A DNA stretch of 64,000 nucleotides from Lewinellaceae bacterium (GCA_020636405.1 JACJXW010000004.1:2344001-2408000); one strand, 5' to 3'. Shown: positions 16,799 through 26,185, counted from the stretch's first letter. Numbers and translations: made by a program. Notes: generated by a model not told the origin, from the letters alone.

Positions 16799-18586
16799 TC
16801 ATTTTGCTTTTTCCTTCGAAAACGGACGATAGGGTTTTCCGCCTCCCGAAAAACCGGCGCTTTTGTAAAACTCTACGAAAGTGAGGCGCAGAGGGTGGAC
16901 AAAGGACCCCAGGGAGGAGATCAACAGGTTGGCGCCATGCCCCACGATCAGGAACACCACGAAGAGCACCGGCCCCAGATAGGGAATGCCCTCCTTAATC
17001 TGCAGAGAGATGTCATTGACCACGAAACCCAGGATGGCACTGGAAATACCCAGGGCGAATAAACGGATGTAGCTCAGGAGGTCGCCGAAAAACCCAGTAA
17101 TGCCGTACAGCTCCCAGATGCCTTTGCCCAGCCGGCCGAAAAAGCCCGCTTTGGGGTCATTGAACAACAGGATCAGGCCCACCCCCAGCCAGGCGGTGTA
17201 GGTAGATACCGCTCCTGTCCGTTTCAGTACCGCCAGGTCGAGGATACTCAGCAGCAGGATGATCCACCCGTAGGTGGCAATGGAGTAAAGGAAGCCATAC
17301 TGCCGGGCCTTGTTATAGGCCTGAAGGAAAAGGCCGAAAAGGATCTGCACCATACCCAGGATCAGCGCCAGCTGAAAAGCCTGGTTGCTGTCGATCATGA
17401 AATTTCGGATGCCGCCGAGCCAGGTGAATTGCTCCTCGAGCAGGTTAATGCCGAAAACGGTGCCGGTCAGAACCCCAAAGATGATGGTGCCAATGCCCAG
17501 GAACTGGGCCAGGGAGAGCACCGGTTTGAACTTCTCTCTGGCACGCAGCTTATAAAGGGAGGCCCCCAGCAGGACCACCATCCCGTAGCCGGCGTCCCCC
17601 AGGCAGAAGCCAAAGAACAACATGAAGAAGGGCGCGAAATAGGGGGTCAGGTCCACTTCCTGGTAGGCCGGCAGGGAAAACAACTCGCCAATGGGCTCGA
17701 ACAGGCGGGAAAAGGCCGAATTCTTCAACAGGACGGGCGGCTTGTCCTCCGGGGTGGGCTTCGCCGAGAGGAAGAGGGCCCGGCGTTGCTCGCAAAACCG
17801 GACAATATCCTCTTCCCTGTTCACCGGGGCAAAGCCTTCCAGCATCATGACGGCATCTTCCACCGCCTTGCGGGTGTTTTCCACCACCGTTACCAGTTGT
17901 ATGCCCTCTTCTACTTTCGCTAATGCTTCTTCCAGTGCCGGCTGGGCCATCAGCGTGAAGTTATCGAGTTTCTTATCGATGGCGTCGATCTTGAGCTGCA
18001 AGGCCTCGCTTCTGGACACCAGGCTACGGAGGCTTACCTCCGGGGCGGGGATCTCCTCGGCATCGATCGAGAGGGGTTCCTCCGTTGGCGTAACCGTGAT
18101 GAAGTAGATATTGGGAGGGATCGTATTGATGATCTCCAGGGGGTACTTCTGTTCCCATTCCGGGTCAAATTTTCGGGCCGGGCAGATGAAGAGCCGAACC
18201 TTCAGCCCGCCTTGTTCCAGAAGGCGAAGCGAAGCGGGGGAAAAATCACCCCATGGTTTCAGGAAGAGGGCTTCCTTCTGCAGGGCGTTCAGTTCCTGTT
18301 GCAGGCTTTCCTGCTGGTCGGTGAGCTCCTGGAAAGTACGGGTGATGGCAATGCCGCCGCTTTCCGACAAGGGCTCCCCTTCGGTTTTGGGAACAATGCG
18401 GTGGCGCAGGGCCGCCAGTGTGTCCCGGATGTCTTTCTGCAACCGTATCCTGCGCAGCAGTTCTTCAGATGGCTCCGTTTCCTGATATTTAACGTGTAGC
18501 ACGCCCAGGCCCCGCAACTCATCCAGAAAACCGATGTAGTCTGAATGATGCACCAGAAAAATATATTTCTTCATGGGCACGATCAT
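16799..18586 (-). CDS. ntpI: V/A-type ATPase subunit I (membrane stator, a-subunit)
   Basis: 595 residues. The soluble N-terminal half (about 1-300) is the peripheral arm with coiled coil; the C-terminal half has about seven to eight membrane helices, including G-F-C-L-G-D-A-G-Y-G-M and S-Y-I-R-L-F-A-L-G, the latter carrying the Arg that works against the ring carboxylate. Its ATG overlaps the stop of subunit D by four bases (translational coupling), and subunit K starts 36 bases after its stop. Confidence 0.93.
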   Translation of the reverse strand: MIVPMKKYIFLVHHSDYIGFLDELRGLGVLHVKYQETEPSEELLRRIRLQKDIRDTLAALRHRIVPKTEGEPLSESGGIAITRTFQELTDQQESLQQELNALQKEALFLKPWGDFSPASLRLLEQGGLKVRLFICPARKFDPEWEQKYPLEIINTIPPNIYFITVTPTEEPLSIDAEEIPAPEVSLRSLVSRSEALQLKIDAIDKKLDNFTLMAQPALEEALAKVEEGIQLVTVVENTRKAVEDAVMMLEGFAPVNREEDIVRFCEQRRALFLSAKPTPEDKPPVLLKNSAFSRLFEPIGELFSLPAYQEVDLTPYFAPFFMLFFGFCLGDAGYGMVVLLGASLYKLRAREKFKPVLSLAQFLGIGTIIFGVLTGTVFGINLLEEQFTWLGGIRNFMIDSNQAFQLALILGMVQILFGLFLQAYNKARQYGFLYSIATYGWIILLLSILDLAVLKRTGAVSTYTAWLGVGLILLFNDPKAGFFGRLGKGIWELYGITGFFGDLLSYIRLFALGISSAILGFVVNDISLQIKEGIPYLGPVLFVVFLIVGHGANLLISSLGSFVHPLRLTFVEFYKSAGFSGGGKPYRPFSKEKAK

Positions 18587-19185
18587 AGCGTCTGTTTTTT
18601 ATCCTGTTGACGTTTTTTGACGATCTTCTGAGCCGACTTGGCGAGGTTCTCCTCATCCTCCAGAAACCGCTTGATCTTTCGAATAGCGTCCTCATAGCCA
18701 GGTATCTGCACCTTCTCGTAGAGGTTTACCTTCTGGGTGGCTCTCCGCCGTGCATGGTCGAGGATCTCCATTTTCCGATAGGATATCTTCTTACGGGCGG
18801 CAATAGCGGCGAGCTCTTTCACCAGTCCAATGCCGGCGGCAAACCAGGCCGGCCGGTTGTAGAGGCTGAATGGATACTGCTCAAAATCTATCTCACCCGG
18901 TACCGGCACGCTCACTCCTGCCACTTTCCTGGCCATGATCTCTACCCGGCCGGCTCCCAGCAGGCCGGGGTCGAATTCTTCCCATAGACGGGCCATATCG
19001 GCCTGTTGTGCCATCTTTTCGGCAAGCAGGCGCTCCATATCCTCCGCTTCCCGCCGGGCCTTTTTGACCTCGATACGCAGGGCCGCTTCCTTGTTTTTCA
19101 GGATGGGCAAAGCATTCTCCCGGATCCGAAGCTGCTTGTTCATTTCCTGAAGGGAGGTTTTGTTGTATTGAAATCTGATGGCCAT
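18583..19185 (-). CDS. ntpD: V/A-type ATPase subunit D (central stalk)
   Basis: 200 residues, long N- and C-terminal helices that form the rotor shaft inside the A3B3 head. Typical N-terminal F-Q-Y-N-K-T-S-L with heptads up to about residue 65, and a C-terminal A-R-R-R-A-T-Q-K-V-N-L-Y-E-K motif as in the subunit D family. ATG at 19185. A 173-base spacer with tandem repeats separates it from ntpB, unlike the tight joints elsewhere in the operon. Confidence 0.92.
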   Translation of the reverse strand: MAIRFQYNKTSLQEMNKQLRIRENALPILKNKEAALRIEVKKARREAEDMERLLAEKMAQQADMARLWEEFDPGLLGAGRVEIMARKVAGVSVPVPGEIDFEQYPFSLYNRPAWFAAGIGLVKELAAIAARKKISYRKMEILDHARRRATQKVNLYEKVQIPGYEDAIRKIKRFLEDEENLAKSAQKIVKKRQQDKKQTL

Positions 19186-19193
19186 CTGGCTCG

Positions 19194-19324
19194 TTATTCG
19201 TTATTCGTTATTCGTTATTCGTAGATTTGATCGTTGATTCGTCCCAACTTCCCCACGTCCCAACTTCCCCACGTCCCAACTTCCCAACTTCCCAACTTCC
19301 CCACGTCCCAACTTCCCAACTTCC
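19194..19324. repeat. Tandem repeats in the spacer between ntpB and ntpD
   Basis: Four exact copies of the 7-mer TTATTCG (19194-19221), then an array of CCCAACTTCC and CCCCACGT words (about 19241-19324). Both repeat types recur in other spacers of the window. They lie inside the operon, so they would be transcribed with it. Confidence 0.75.
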
Positions 19325-19358
19325 TATTCATAATACCCTTACTACCCTCGGCCCACCG

Positions 19359-20681
19359 TCAGTCCGCTTTCCAATATTTGTCCATCAGTTCCTGTTTCAT
19401 GCCCACCTCGGCCTGGGAGAAATAGCGGGCGAACAATTCCCACCCGATCTCGAGCATTTTTTCGGTATCGATATTCACGTCGATGGCCAGGAGCCTTTCC
19501 GAATAAGCGCGGGCAAACTCCAGCGCCCGTTCGTCGTAGTCGGTCAGGTCGAAGCCGTTTTCCAGCTTGGTGCGGGCGTTGGCGGCATCGGCATAGAGGC
19601 GCACTGCGGCGTTCATCACCTGTGGGTGGTCTGCCCGCGTTTTTTTGCCGATCACCAGTTGCTTGAGGCGCGACAGGCTGCGGAAGGGGTCGACGATAAC
19701 CTTTCCGATCTCGGTATCGCGCCGCAGGAAGAGTTGCCCCTCGGTGATGTATCCGGTATTGTCGGGTATGGCGTGGGTGATGTCTCCCCCCGATAAGGTC
19801 GTCACGGCAATGATGGTGATCGACCCGCCGGACTCAAATTGAACGGCCTTTTCGTACAATTTGGCGAGGTCACTGTACAGGGACCCAGGCATACTGTCTT
19901 TGGATGGGATCTGGTCCATCCGGTTGGAGACGATGCTCAGCGCGTCCGCGTAAAGGGTCATATCGGTGAGCAGCACCAGCACTTTTTCATTCTTTTCCAC
20001 GGCGAAATACTCGGCTGCCGTTAGTGCCATATCGGGCACAAGCAGGCGTTCCACCGGCGGGTCTTCGGTCGTGTTCACAAAGGAGACGATGCGGTGCAGG
20101 GCGCCGGCGTTTTCAAAAACATTTTTGAAATAGAGGTAATCGTCGTTGGTCAGGCCGATGCCGCCCAGGATGATCTTGTCGGCCTTGGCGCGCATGGCCA
20201 CCATGGCCATCACCTGGTTGAAGGGCTGGTCGGGGTCGGCAAAGAAGGGGATCTTCTGGCCGGTGACCAGGGTATTGTTCAGGTCGATGCCGGCAATACC
20301 GGTTGTGATTAGTTCGGAAGGTTGTTCTCTGCGCACCGGGTTGACGGAAGGGCCGCCGATCTCCCGTTCCTCCCCTTCGGCTTTCGGGCCCCCGTCGATC
20401 GGTTCGCCATAGGCGTTGAAAAAACGGCCGGCAAGGGCTTCTCCCACCTTCAGGCTGGGCGCTTTGCCCATAAATACGACCTCTGCGTTGGTCGCAATCC
20501 CTTCGGTACCGGCAAAGACCTGTAGCGTCACCCTGTCGTCGATGATCTTTACGACCTGGGCGGCTCTGCCCGCCACCATGGCCAGCTCTTCATAACCAAC
20601 GCCGGACGCCCGTATCGTACAGGTGGCCTTTGTGATCTCTTCAATTTTTGTATAAATGCGCTGAAAGGCTCGTGTTTCCAT
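19359..20681 (-). CDS. ntpB: V/A-type ATPase subunit B (non-catalytic)
   Basis: 440 residues, the non-catalytic alpha-like head subunit. As expected it lacks a functional Walker A loop (the site reads D-P-D-Q-P-F-N-Q) but keeps the family landmarks P-x-F-A-D-P-D, F-V-N-T-T-E-D-P-P-V-E-R and T-D-M-T-x-Y-A-D-A-L. It begins one base after the end of ntpA. Confidence 0.95.
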   Translation of the reverse strand: METRAFQRIYTKIEEITKATCTIRASGVGYEELAMVAGRAAQVVKIIDDRVTLQVFAGTEGIATNAEVVFMGKAPSLKVGEALAGRFFNAYGEPIDGGPKAEGEEREIGGPSVNPVRREQPSELITTGIAGIDLNNTLVTGQKIPFFADPDQPFNQVMAMVAMRAKADKIILGGIGLTNDDYLYFKNVFENAGALHRIVSFVNTTEDPPVERLLVPDMALTAAEYFAVEKNEKVLVLLTDMTLYADALSIVSNRMDQIPSKDSMPGSLYSDLAKLYEKAVQFESGGSITIIAVTTLSGGDITHAIPDNTGYITEGQLFLRRDTEIGKVIVDPFRSLSRLKQLVIGKKTRADHPQVMNAAVRLYADAANARTKLENGFDLTDYDERALEFARAYSERLLAIDVNIDTEKMLEIGWELFARYFSQAEVGMKQELMDKYWKAD

Positions 20682-20682
20682 C

Positions 20683-22455
20683 TCAACCGGTTTTTCTTTC
20701 TTCGAGGATCTGGCGCAGTTCTTCTTCGTACTGCCGGAACCCTTCGGACTCGAATTCCGAATAGTTCATCTGTTTGAGGGTGGCGATCACCCGCTTGAAA
20801 TAGGGGTTGACCTCCTCGTAGCTATCAAAGGACAGGTTCGTGCCTGTCACTTCCAGGATCTTGTCGGCCATGTATTTCTGGCGCCGGATGGGCGTTCGCG
20901 CATCGACAGGGTCGAAGGCGTCCTGCTGCAGGATGATCTCATCTACGGCCTCCGCCTTCCAAAACACCAGGTGGGTGTCGATGGATACGCCGTCATCTCC
21001 CAGGATATTGATCTGTTCGGCGGCTTCCTTGCCGCGCAAAAGAATGTTTTTCAGCTGCTCCACCAGGTTAATCCAGTTGGGGGCGATCTTTTCGTTTAGG
21101 GTTTTCTGGAGTTCGGGATATTCCAGGTACTTGGAATAGCTCTCGATGGGGTCGATGGCGGGGTAGCGCTTGCTGTCGGCCCGCTGTTGGGAAAGGGCAT
21201 AGAAACAGCGGGCTACCTTTTTGGTCGATTCGGTGACCGGCTCTTTGAGGTTGCCGCCGGCAGGAGACACCGTACCGATGAAGGTGATGGAACCGGTCTG
21301 CCCGTTGTTCAGGTAAACGATACCGGCCCGGGAGTAGAAGTTGGAGATGATGGCCGGCAGGTCCATGGGGAAGGCGTCGGGGCCGGGCAGTTCTTCCATT
21401 CGGTTCGACATTTCCCGGAGGGCCTGCGCCCAGCGGGAGGTGGAGTCGGCCAGCAGCAGTACCTTGAGTCCCATGGAGCGGTAGTACTCGGCGATGGCCA
21501 TTGCAGTATAAACCGAGGCTTCGCGGGCGGCCACCGGCATGTTGGAGGTATTGGCGATGATGGTGGTGCGTTCCATGAGCTTACGGCCGGTCCAGGGGTC
21601 GTCCAGTTCCGGGAACTCGGTGAACAGGTCGACCACCTCGTTGGCCCTTTCACCACAGGCGGCCACGACCACGATATCGGCCTCGGCCTGTTTGGAGATG
21701 GCCTGCTGCATTACGGTCTTGCCACTGCCAAAGGGGCCGGGAATAAAGCCGGTGCCCCCTTCCACGATGGGGTTGAGGGTATCGATGGTGCGCACTCCGG
21801 TCTCCAGCAGTTTGAAGGGGCGGGGTTTGCCCTGGTAGGCCTTTACGGCTCTTTTCACCGGCCACTGCTGCATCATGCTCACGGGGATCTCCTGTCCGCG
21901 GCTATCGGTAAGTATTGCGATGGTTTCCGTTACCGGGTATTCGCCCGGCCCGGCGAGGGATTGTAGGGTATACTGTCCTTCCAGTTTGAAGGGCACCATG
22001 ATCTTGTGGGGAATGCTGTTTTCCCGGACCTCGCCCAGCCAGCTGCCGGCTGTTACTTTTTCGCCTGCCTGGGCCAGGGGCGTGAAGCCCCATTTTTTTT
22101 CGGTATCGAAAGCGGCGGTATATTCCCCTCTTTTCAGGAACACCCCGGTCATGGTGTTGAGGTCGTGCATCAGCCCGTCGTAGTTTTTAGAGAGGATGCC
22201 TGGCCCCAGGGTAGCTTCGAGCATGTGCCCGGCGAAGTCGACCTCCATTCCTGGCTGCAGGCCGCGGGTGCTTTCAAATACCTGGACATAGGCCTTGTCT
22301 CCAAGCACTTTGATGACTTCGGCCATCAGGGGCGTGTCGGAGTGCCGGATGAAGCAGATCTCATTCTGGGCTACCGGCCCGTCCACCTGGACAATGACCA
22401 GGTTGGCGATGATCCCGCTTACTTTTCCTTTGGTGTGTTGGGCAGTATCTTTCAT
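20683..22455 (-). CDS. ntpA: V/A-type ATPase catalytic subunit A
   Basis: 590 residues. P-loop G-P-F-G-S-G-K-T at about 240-247, catalytic Glu269 in C-G-E-R-A-N-E, S-T-S-R-W-A-Q-A-L-R-E-M, and the non-homologous bulge region (about 115-190) special to V/A-type A subunits. Hydrolyses or synthesises ATP in the A3B3 head. Its ATG overlaps the DUF2764 gene's stop by four bases. Confidence 0.96.
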   Translation of the reverse strand: MKDTAQHTKGKVSGIIANLVIVQVDGPVAQNEICFIRHSDTPLMAEVIKVLGDKAYVQVFESTRGLQPGMEVDFAGHMLEATLGPGILSKNYDGLMHDLNTMTGVFLKRGEYTAAFDTEKKWGFTPLAQAGEKVTAGSWLGEVRENSIPHKIMVPFKLEGQYTLQSLAGPGEYPVTETIAILTDSRGQEIPVSMMQQWPVKRAVKAYQGKPRPFKLLETGVRTIDTLNPIVEGGTGFIPGPFGSGKTVMQQAISKQAEADIVVVAACGERANEVVDLFTEFPELDDPWTGRKLMERTTIIANTSNMPVAAREASVYTAMAIAEYYRSMGLKVLLLADSTSRWAQALREMSNRMEELPGPDAFPMDLPAIISNFYSRAGIVYLNNGQTGSITFIGTVSPAGGNLKEPVTESTKKVARCFYALSQQRADSKRYPAIDPIESYSKYLEYPELQKTLNEKIAPNWINLVEQLKNILLRGKEAAEQINILGDDGVSIDTHLVFWKAEAVDEIILQQDAFDPVDARTPIRRQKYMADKILEVTGTNLSFDSYEEVNPYFKRVIATLKQMNYSEFESEGFRQYEEELRQILEERKTG

Positions 22456-23360
22456 GTCAGGGCAAACGTTTTTGGAAACTCAAAACTATTTTCCAGGGTT
22501 CCGACCAGGTGGCCGATCACTTGCCGGCCTCTTTCGGCATCCATTCGGGTCCATCGGTGGAGGATGAGCCATTTGATCAAATAACCCAGTACGGCCTCCA
22601 CGGAGAAGTAATGGAAAGTATTTAATTCGTCAATGTAGTTCCATTTGATCCGGTCGATGGCCTTTTCGCGGTCCATCAGCTTGTCTTGTTCCAGGGCGTG
22701 TAGGAGCTTGTCGAGGAAGGGCAGTTCGGCGGCGAGCCCGAAATCGCGGGCGTGGGATTTCCGCAGGGCGGCCGTCACGTCATTTTCGCCGATCAGCTGT
22801 CCGTCTGTCTTCAGGCGGTATTCCCGGATGTTCCAGGCTGCCAGGGTGTTTTTGAGGTAGTTCTCGAAGAGGAACCACTGATGCAGGAAGCCGTCGGTTT
22901 GCTCCAGGAGGTACTCCAAACCAAGGCGTGCCAGTTGGTTCTCCCAGCTCATTGCCGGCCAGAACGGCTCCTCGTTTTTGTAGGCCTGATGGAATCGGGA
23001 CATGTAGTCCGGAAGCTGGCCCGGTTCTTTCAGCCCTTCTTCCATCCTTTCCCGCGAAAATTGGCCGTGGGGTTCCCAGGGTTTGTCTTCCTTTTGAATA
23101 AGGTTTAACAGGTTGCGGTTGTCTGCCGGCAGGAATATCAGCCGGGCGAGCTGAAGGTCTTCCGGAAGAAGCGATAGCCGGAGTTCCTCCATCAGCTCTG
23201 GCAGGGAGAGGGGCACTTTACTTTGCTCCATGGCCATATCGGGCAGCCCGGAAACCAGATAGTAATAATTCCGCTTTTTCAGGCCTGACACCAAAAAGCG
23301 GGTGCTGTTCTTTTGGTTTCCGGTGGAATAGGCTGCTATCTCAGGCATTGGAGAAGACAT
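22452..23360 (-). CDS. DUF2764 family protein of the V/A-ATPase operon
   Basis: 302 residues from ATG 23360 (a TTG at 23381 gives seven more; another ATG lies four codons on). The N-terminal N-Y-Y-Y-L-V-S-G-L-P and C-terminal W-N-Y-I-D-E-L-N-T-F-H-Y-F-S-V-E motifs fit DUF2764, a family found in Bacteroidota/Spirochaete V-ATPase operons at the place where subunit C occurs elsewhere. A role as a C-like socket between rotor and ring is an inference from position. No membrane segment. Overlaps the ntpA start by four bases. Confidence 0.85.
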   Translation of the reverse strand: MSSPMPEIAAYSTGNQKNSTRFLVSGLKKRNYYYLVSGLPDMAMEQSKVPLSLPELMEELRLSLLPEDLQLARLIFLPADNRNLLNLIQKEDKPWEPHGQFSRERMEEGLKEPGQLPDYMSRFHQAYKNEEPFWPAMSWENQLARLGLEYLLEQTDGFLHQWFLFENYLKNTLAAWNIREYRLKTDGQLIGENDVTAALRKSHARDFGLAAELPFLDKLLHALEQDKLMDREKAIDRIKWNYIDELNTFHYFSVEAVLGYLIKWLILHRWTRMDAERGRQVIGHLVGTLENSFEFPKTFALT

Positions 23361-23390
23361 GCGGTACTTTTTTGTCGTCAAAGAATGACA

Positions 23391-24008
23391 TTAGTTATCG
23401 CCATAGAGTAGCGCTTTGGTTTTGGGGCGCAGGTAGTCGGTAAAGAAAGTTTCGAAATCTTTATCCGTAAAGGAGATGACGTAACGTCCGTCGGCAGGGC
23501 CGATGCGGAAGCCGTTACTGAGCCGGTTGTCAAAATTGACCAGCAGGGGCCCGTTGAGGGCTGCCCGGGTTTTTTCCGTGAAGTATTGTCCGAGCGTTTT
23601 TTTATCCTCTTCAGGGAGCAGCAGGGACAAGCCCTCCCGTGCATCCTGCCCGGGTTGCCATTTTTGGATGAGCGTTTCGATGGCCTTTTTGATGAACTCC
23701 TGGTCGGAGAAGGCCTTTTGCACGGGTTCGCTGACGGCCTCGGTAATGATGAGGTGGCTGATCTGCTGTTGAAGAACGTGAATGGATTGCTGAGCGGATA
23801 GCCGGAGTTCGGAGGCAACGTTGCGCCGGAGCTCTTCGGCTTCCTCCTGCGCCTGCTCGCGGATCTCGCGGGCTTCTTTCAGCGCCTCTTCCAGTATGCG
23901 TTCGGCCTTTCGTTCGGCATCCCTGACAATGGTGGAGGCTACTTCCTGTCCCTTGGCTACCCCTTCGGTATAGATCTTATCCAGCAGATCCTGGAGTTTT
24001 TGTTCCAT
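23391..24008 (-). CDS. ntpE: V/A-type ATPase subunit E (peripheral stalk)
   Basis: 205 residues. A long charged coiled coil (about 15-95, rich in A/E/R/K) precedes a globular C-terminal domain that caps the head. First gene of the operon; the DUF2764 start follows 31 bases later. No separate G/H or F subunit gene is visible in the operon, so E may form the stalk alone or with a partner encoded elsewhere. Confidence 0.88.
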   Translation of the reverse strand: MEQKLQDLLDKIYTEGVAKGQEVASTIVRDAERKAERILEEALKEAREIREQAQEEAEELRRNVASELRLSAQQSIHVLQQQISHLIITEAVSEPVQKAFSDQEFIKKAIETLIQKWQPGQDAREGLSLLLPEEDKKTLGQYFTEKTRAALNGPLLVNFDNRLSNGFRIGPADGRYVISFTDKDFETFFTDYLRPKTKALLYGDN

Positions 24009-24197
24009 AGCGTGAATTAGCTGGTAAAAGAAAACATTTACTGTGGTTTTACGGTTTTTCGGCCTTATGGTTGGGCCAGTAAAGGCCCTTCAGCCACAAT
24101 ACCAGAATACCACTAAACCAAAATACCCAATATTAACTCAAGACACTAAAAATAACTTTTTTTCCTCCGGTTACTGATGACATTAGTAGTACGAAGA

Positions 24198-24213
24198 GGT
24201 GATACTAGTCATC
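24198..24213. promoter_or_regulatory. Crp/Fnr-geometry palindrome between ntpE and usp
   Basis: GGTGATACTAGTCATC, a TGA-N6-TCA site with extended arms. Twelve of 16 bases equal the site at 38535-38550 in front of the cbb3 operon. An outer GATGAC (24176-24181) pairs with the same GTCATC, giving a hairpin followed by six T on the plus strand, so a terminator-like role is the alternative. Nothing else clear in the 24009-24394 spacer. Confidence 0.45.
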
Positions 24214-24394
24214 GTTTTTTGGGAATATATGTGCTAAATTATGGCTGTGCACCTTCTTTTGATCCAAGAAGCCGGAAGAACCGGGAGGGGGGCTGAAAAA
24301 TAACCGGTTTTTCAAGACGGGCTCCAAGCCGGTTTAGAGTGAGCAAATTGAATACCTGTCTTTGGCCATGCCGTAGTATCCACTTTCAAACTCT

Positions 24395-25210
24395 ATGCCT
24401 ATGAAAAAGATCCTGGTTCCCACCGACTTCTCAGAAAATGCCATGAACGCATTTCTGTTGGCCAAGGAATTGGCCTGTGCCTTTAAAAGCCAGCTCACGC
24501 TACTGCATACCTTTCAGGTCCCTCAACGTTCGGACATGCTCATTTCCCTGGATGACGTCCTTCGGGAAGAGGCGGAGAAGGATATGGCAGCATTCCTGGA
24601 TAAAGCTGCCGTGAACCTGCCGGTGGAAATAAAGATCGTCAAAGGCAGCGCTGTACATGTCATTGCCGAAACTGCTGAGGCAGAAAAATACGGCCTCATC
24701 GTCATGGGCACCAAGGGTGCCAGCGGACTGAAGGAAGTCTTTCTCGGCAGTATTACAGGAGGCGTTATGCGGCACACCAATGTGCCGATTCTTGCTGTTC
24801 CGGATAATTTCACGCCCCGGCCGATCAAGACGATCGCTTTTGGCGTAGCCAATCTGGAACTGTCGGGCGAAGAGATCGTGGAACCCCTGAAGGCCCTGGC
24901 AAGCCAGTTCGATGCCAAGCTATTTATCTATCACAGTGCAAAGGGCGCAGAAGATCTGGATAAGGCCCGGCTGATGGAAACGGTTAGCTGGCTGAATGGC
25001 CTGCACCATACATTCCATCTGGAAGAAGAGAAAGAGAACCTCCATGAAAGCCTGAAGGCATTTGTAAAGTCCAAAGGCGCAGATATGCTCTGCCTCGTGC
25101 GCCGCAAACATGGCTACATCGGTTTCTTTGAACGGCTCTTCAAAACGAGCGTAACGCTCAATGAGGTCTTCCACTGTGAACTGCCGCTGCTGGTGCTGCA
25201 CAGTGAGTGA
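24395..25210 (+). CDS. Universal stress protein, two UspA domains
   Basis: 271 residues; the first domain has K-K-I-L-V-P-T-D-F and the ATP loop M-G-T-K-G-A-S-G followed by F-L-G-S-I-T-G-G-V-M; the second domain is degenerate. Close paralogue of the product of 15277-16086, with shared spacing and a shared R-R-K-x-G motif in the C-terminus. ATG 24395 or the second ATG two codons later (24401, M-K-K-I-L) may be the start. It diverges from the V-ATPase operon. Confidence 0.88.
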   Translation: MPMKKILVPTDFSENAMNAFLLAKELACAFKSQLTLLHTFQVPQRSDMLISLDDVLREEAEKDMAAFLDKAAVNLPVEIKIVKGSAVHVIAETAEAEKYGLIVMGTKGASGLKEVFLGSITGGVMRHTNVPILAVPDNFTPRPIKTIAFGVANLELSGEEIVEPLKALASQFDAKLFIYHSAKGAEDLDKARLMETVSWLNGLHHTFHLEEEKENLHESLKAFVKSKGADMLCLVRRKHGYIGFFERLFKTSVTLNEVFHCELPLLVLHSE

Positions 25211-25217
25211 CAAGAAG

Positions 25218-25784
25218 CTAATGCAGCTTCTCCGGCCCCTCGGAATCGTTGTGTAACTGCCAGCGTTCGTCCTGGATGGATTTGTAGATGATCTCATAAT
25301 CCAGCCCTTCATCCAGTAATTTTTGGAGATTTTCGGTTATCAACCGGTAATCCTCCTCTGAATTTCTTACGCCGAACACATTGTATACGGAATTGGCGGG
25401 AATAGCCATCCCCCTGTCCAGGCTGGAAGAAGATAGGAACTTTACGCTGTCCAATCCAGGAGCGATCGACCGTAGAAAGGTAAACAGATGGTTGTCGTAG
25501 TCGGCCAGGTTATAATTTTTTCCCTTATAGATCAGCCTCACCGACTCTATGATCGCCGGGCCCACCCCGTGGTTCTTTAAGTTCAATTCGAAGTGATAAT
25601 CCGAAACATCATTGGTGGTGGAAAGGTCCAGATAAGGCATGATGGAAATGTAATTCTGCCTGCTCATAATATTGGTCTGATAGATGAAGATGATCAGCGT
25701 GATAAAGCTGATGCTGATGGCGGAGAGGCTGAGCAGCTTATCGGAGTTCCACTTTATCTTGGCCCTGGGCATTTTGTAGGTCAT
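25218..25784 (-). CDS. Membrane-anchored hypothetical protein
   Basis: 188 residues with one N-terminal membrane helix (about 17-36, S-A-I-S-I-S-F-I-T-L-I-I-F-I-Y) and a soluble domain of mixed strands and helices with N-H-G-V-G-P-A-I-I-E-S-V, a pattern I have seen in uncharacterised Bacteroidota proteins but cannot name. The stop is seven bases from the converging usp stop; a 7-bp hairpin (25213-25219 with 25225-25231) spans the junction. Confidence 0.7.
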   Translation of the reverse strand: MTYKMPRAKIKWNSDKLLSLSAISISFITLIIFIYQTNIMSRQNYISIMPYLDLSTTNDVSDYHFELNLKNHGVGPAIIESVRLIYKGKNYNLADYDNHLFTFLRSIAPGLDSVKFLSSSSLDRGMAIPANSVYNVFGVRNSEEDYRLITENLQKLLDEGLDYEIIYKSIQDERWQLHNDSEGPEKLH

Positions 25785-25930
25785 TGGTTCGGGCTCAAAT
25801 GTAGTAAAATTTTCAGAGGCCCTGCGGGTGGTTGCTCTGGGGTGTGTATAACAAATTGAACAGTCAAACGGCTAAATGCTTGCCAAACCCCGTACGCCGT
25901 CGGCCGAAGCCTATGGCGTAGGGCCGAGGG

Positions 25931-26185
25931 GTGATATATAATTGCCTGGGGCAACGCCCCGGGAAGAAAAAGGCAGTTGGCCCTGAGCCCTGTAAGGGCG
26001 GCACCCTGCTTGTTTCGCCCCTTCGGCTCGCCGCTAAAGGCTATGGCCGACGGAGGCAGGGCTCGGCCACCAATATTATCCTAACCGGGGGCGTTGCCCC
26101 CGGCTGGAATATCCCGCCCTTTCAGGGCTTTTTAGCCCCAGATTCGCATATAGTATATATCGGGCTATCGCCTGCCGATATATAG
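25931..26185. repeat. Dispersed non-coding repeat with GC-rich palindromes
   Basis: Contains hairpins CCTGGGGC-AAC-GCCCCGGG (25945-25963) and CCGGGGGC-GTT-GCCCCCGG (26085-26103), the second being an inverted version of the first, plus GCCCTGTAAGGGC and GCCCTTTCAGGGC; GATATATA occurs at both ends (25933 and 26178). From memory, sequences of this type occur in many copies in Bacteroidota genomes. The open frame across it is without a plausible protein. It fills most of the 25785-26323 spacer. Confidence 0.6.

Noticed and set aside
25796..25803. TACATTTG (minus strand) as promoter of the 25218-25784 gene
   Set aside because: No -33 element, and the start codon would lie only about a dozen bases from the box.
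25931..26185. 84-codon frame inside the dispersed repeat
   Set aside because: The sequence is built from palindromes; the protein has no plausible structure.
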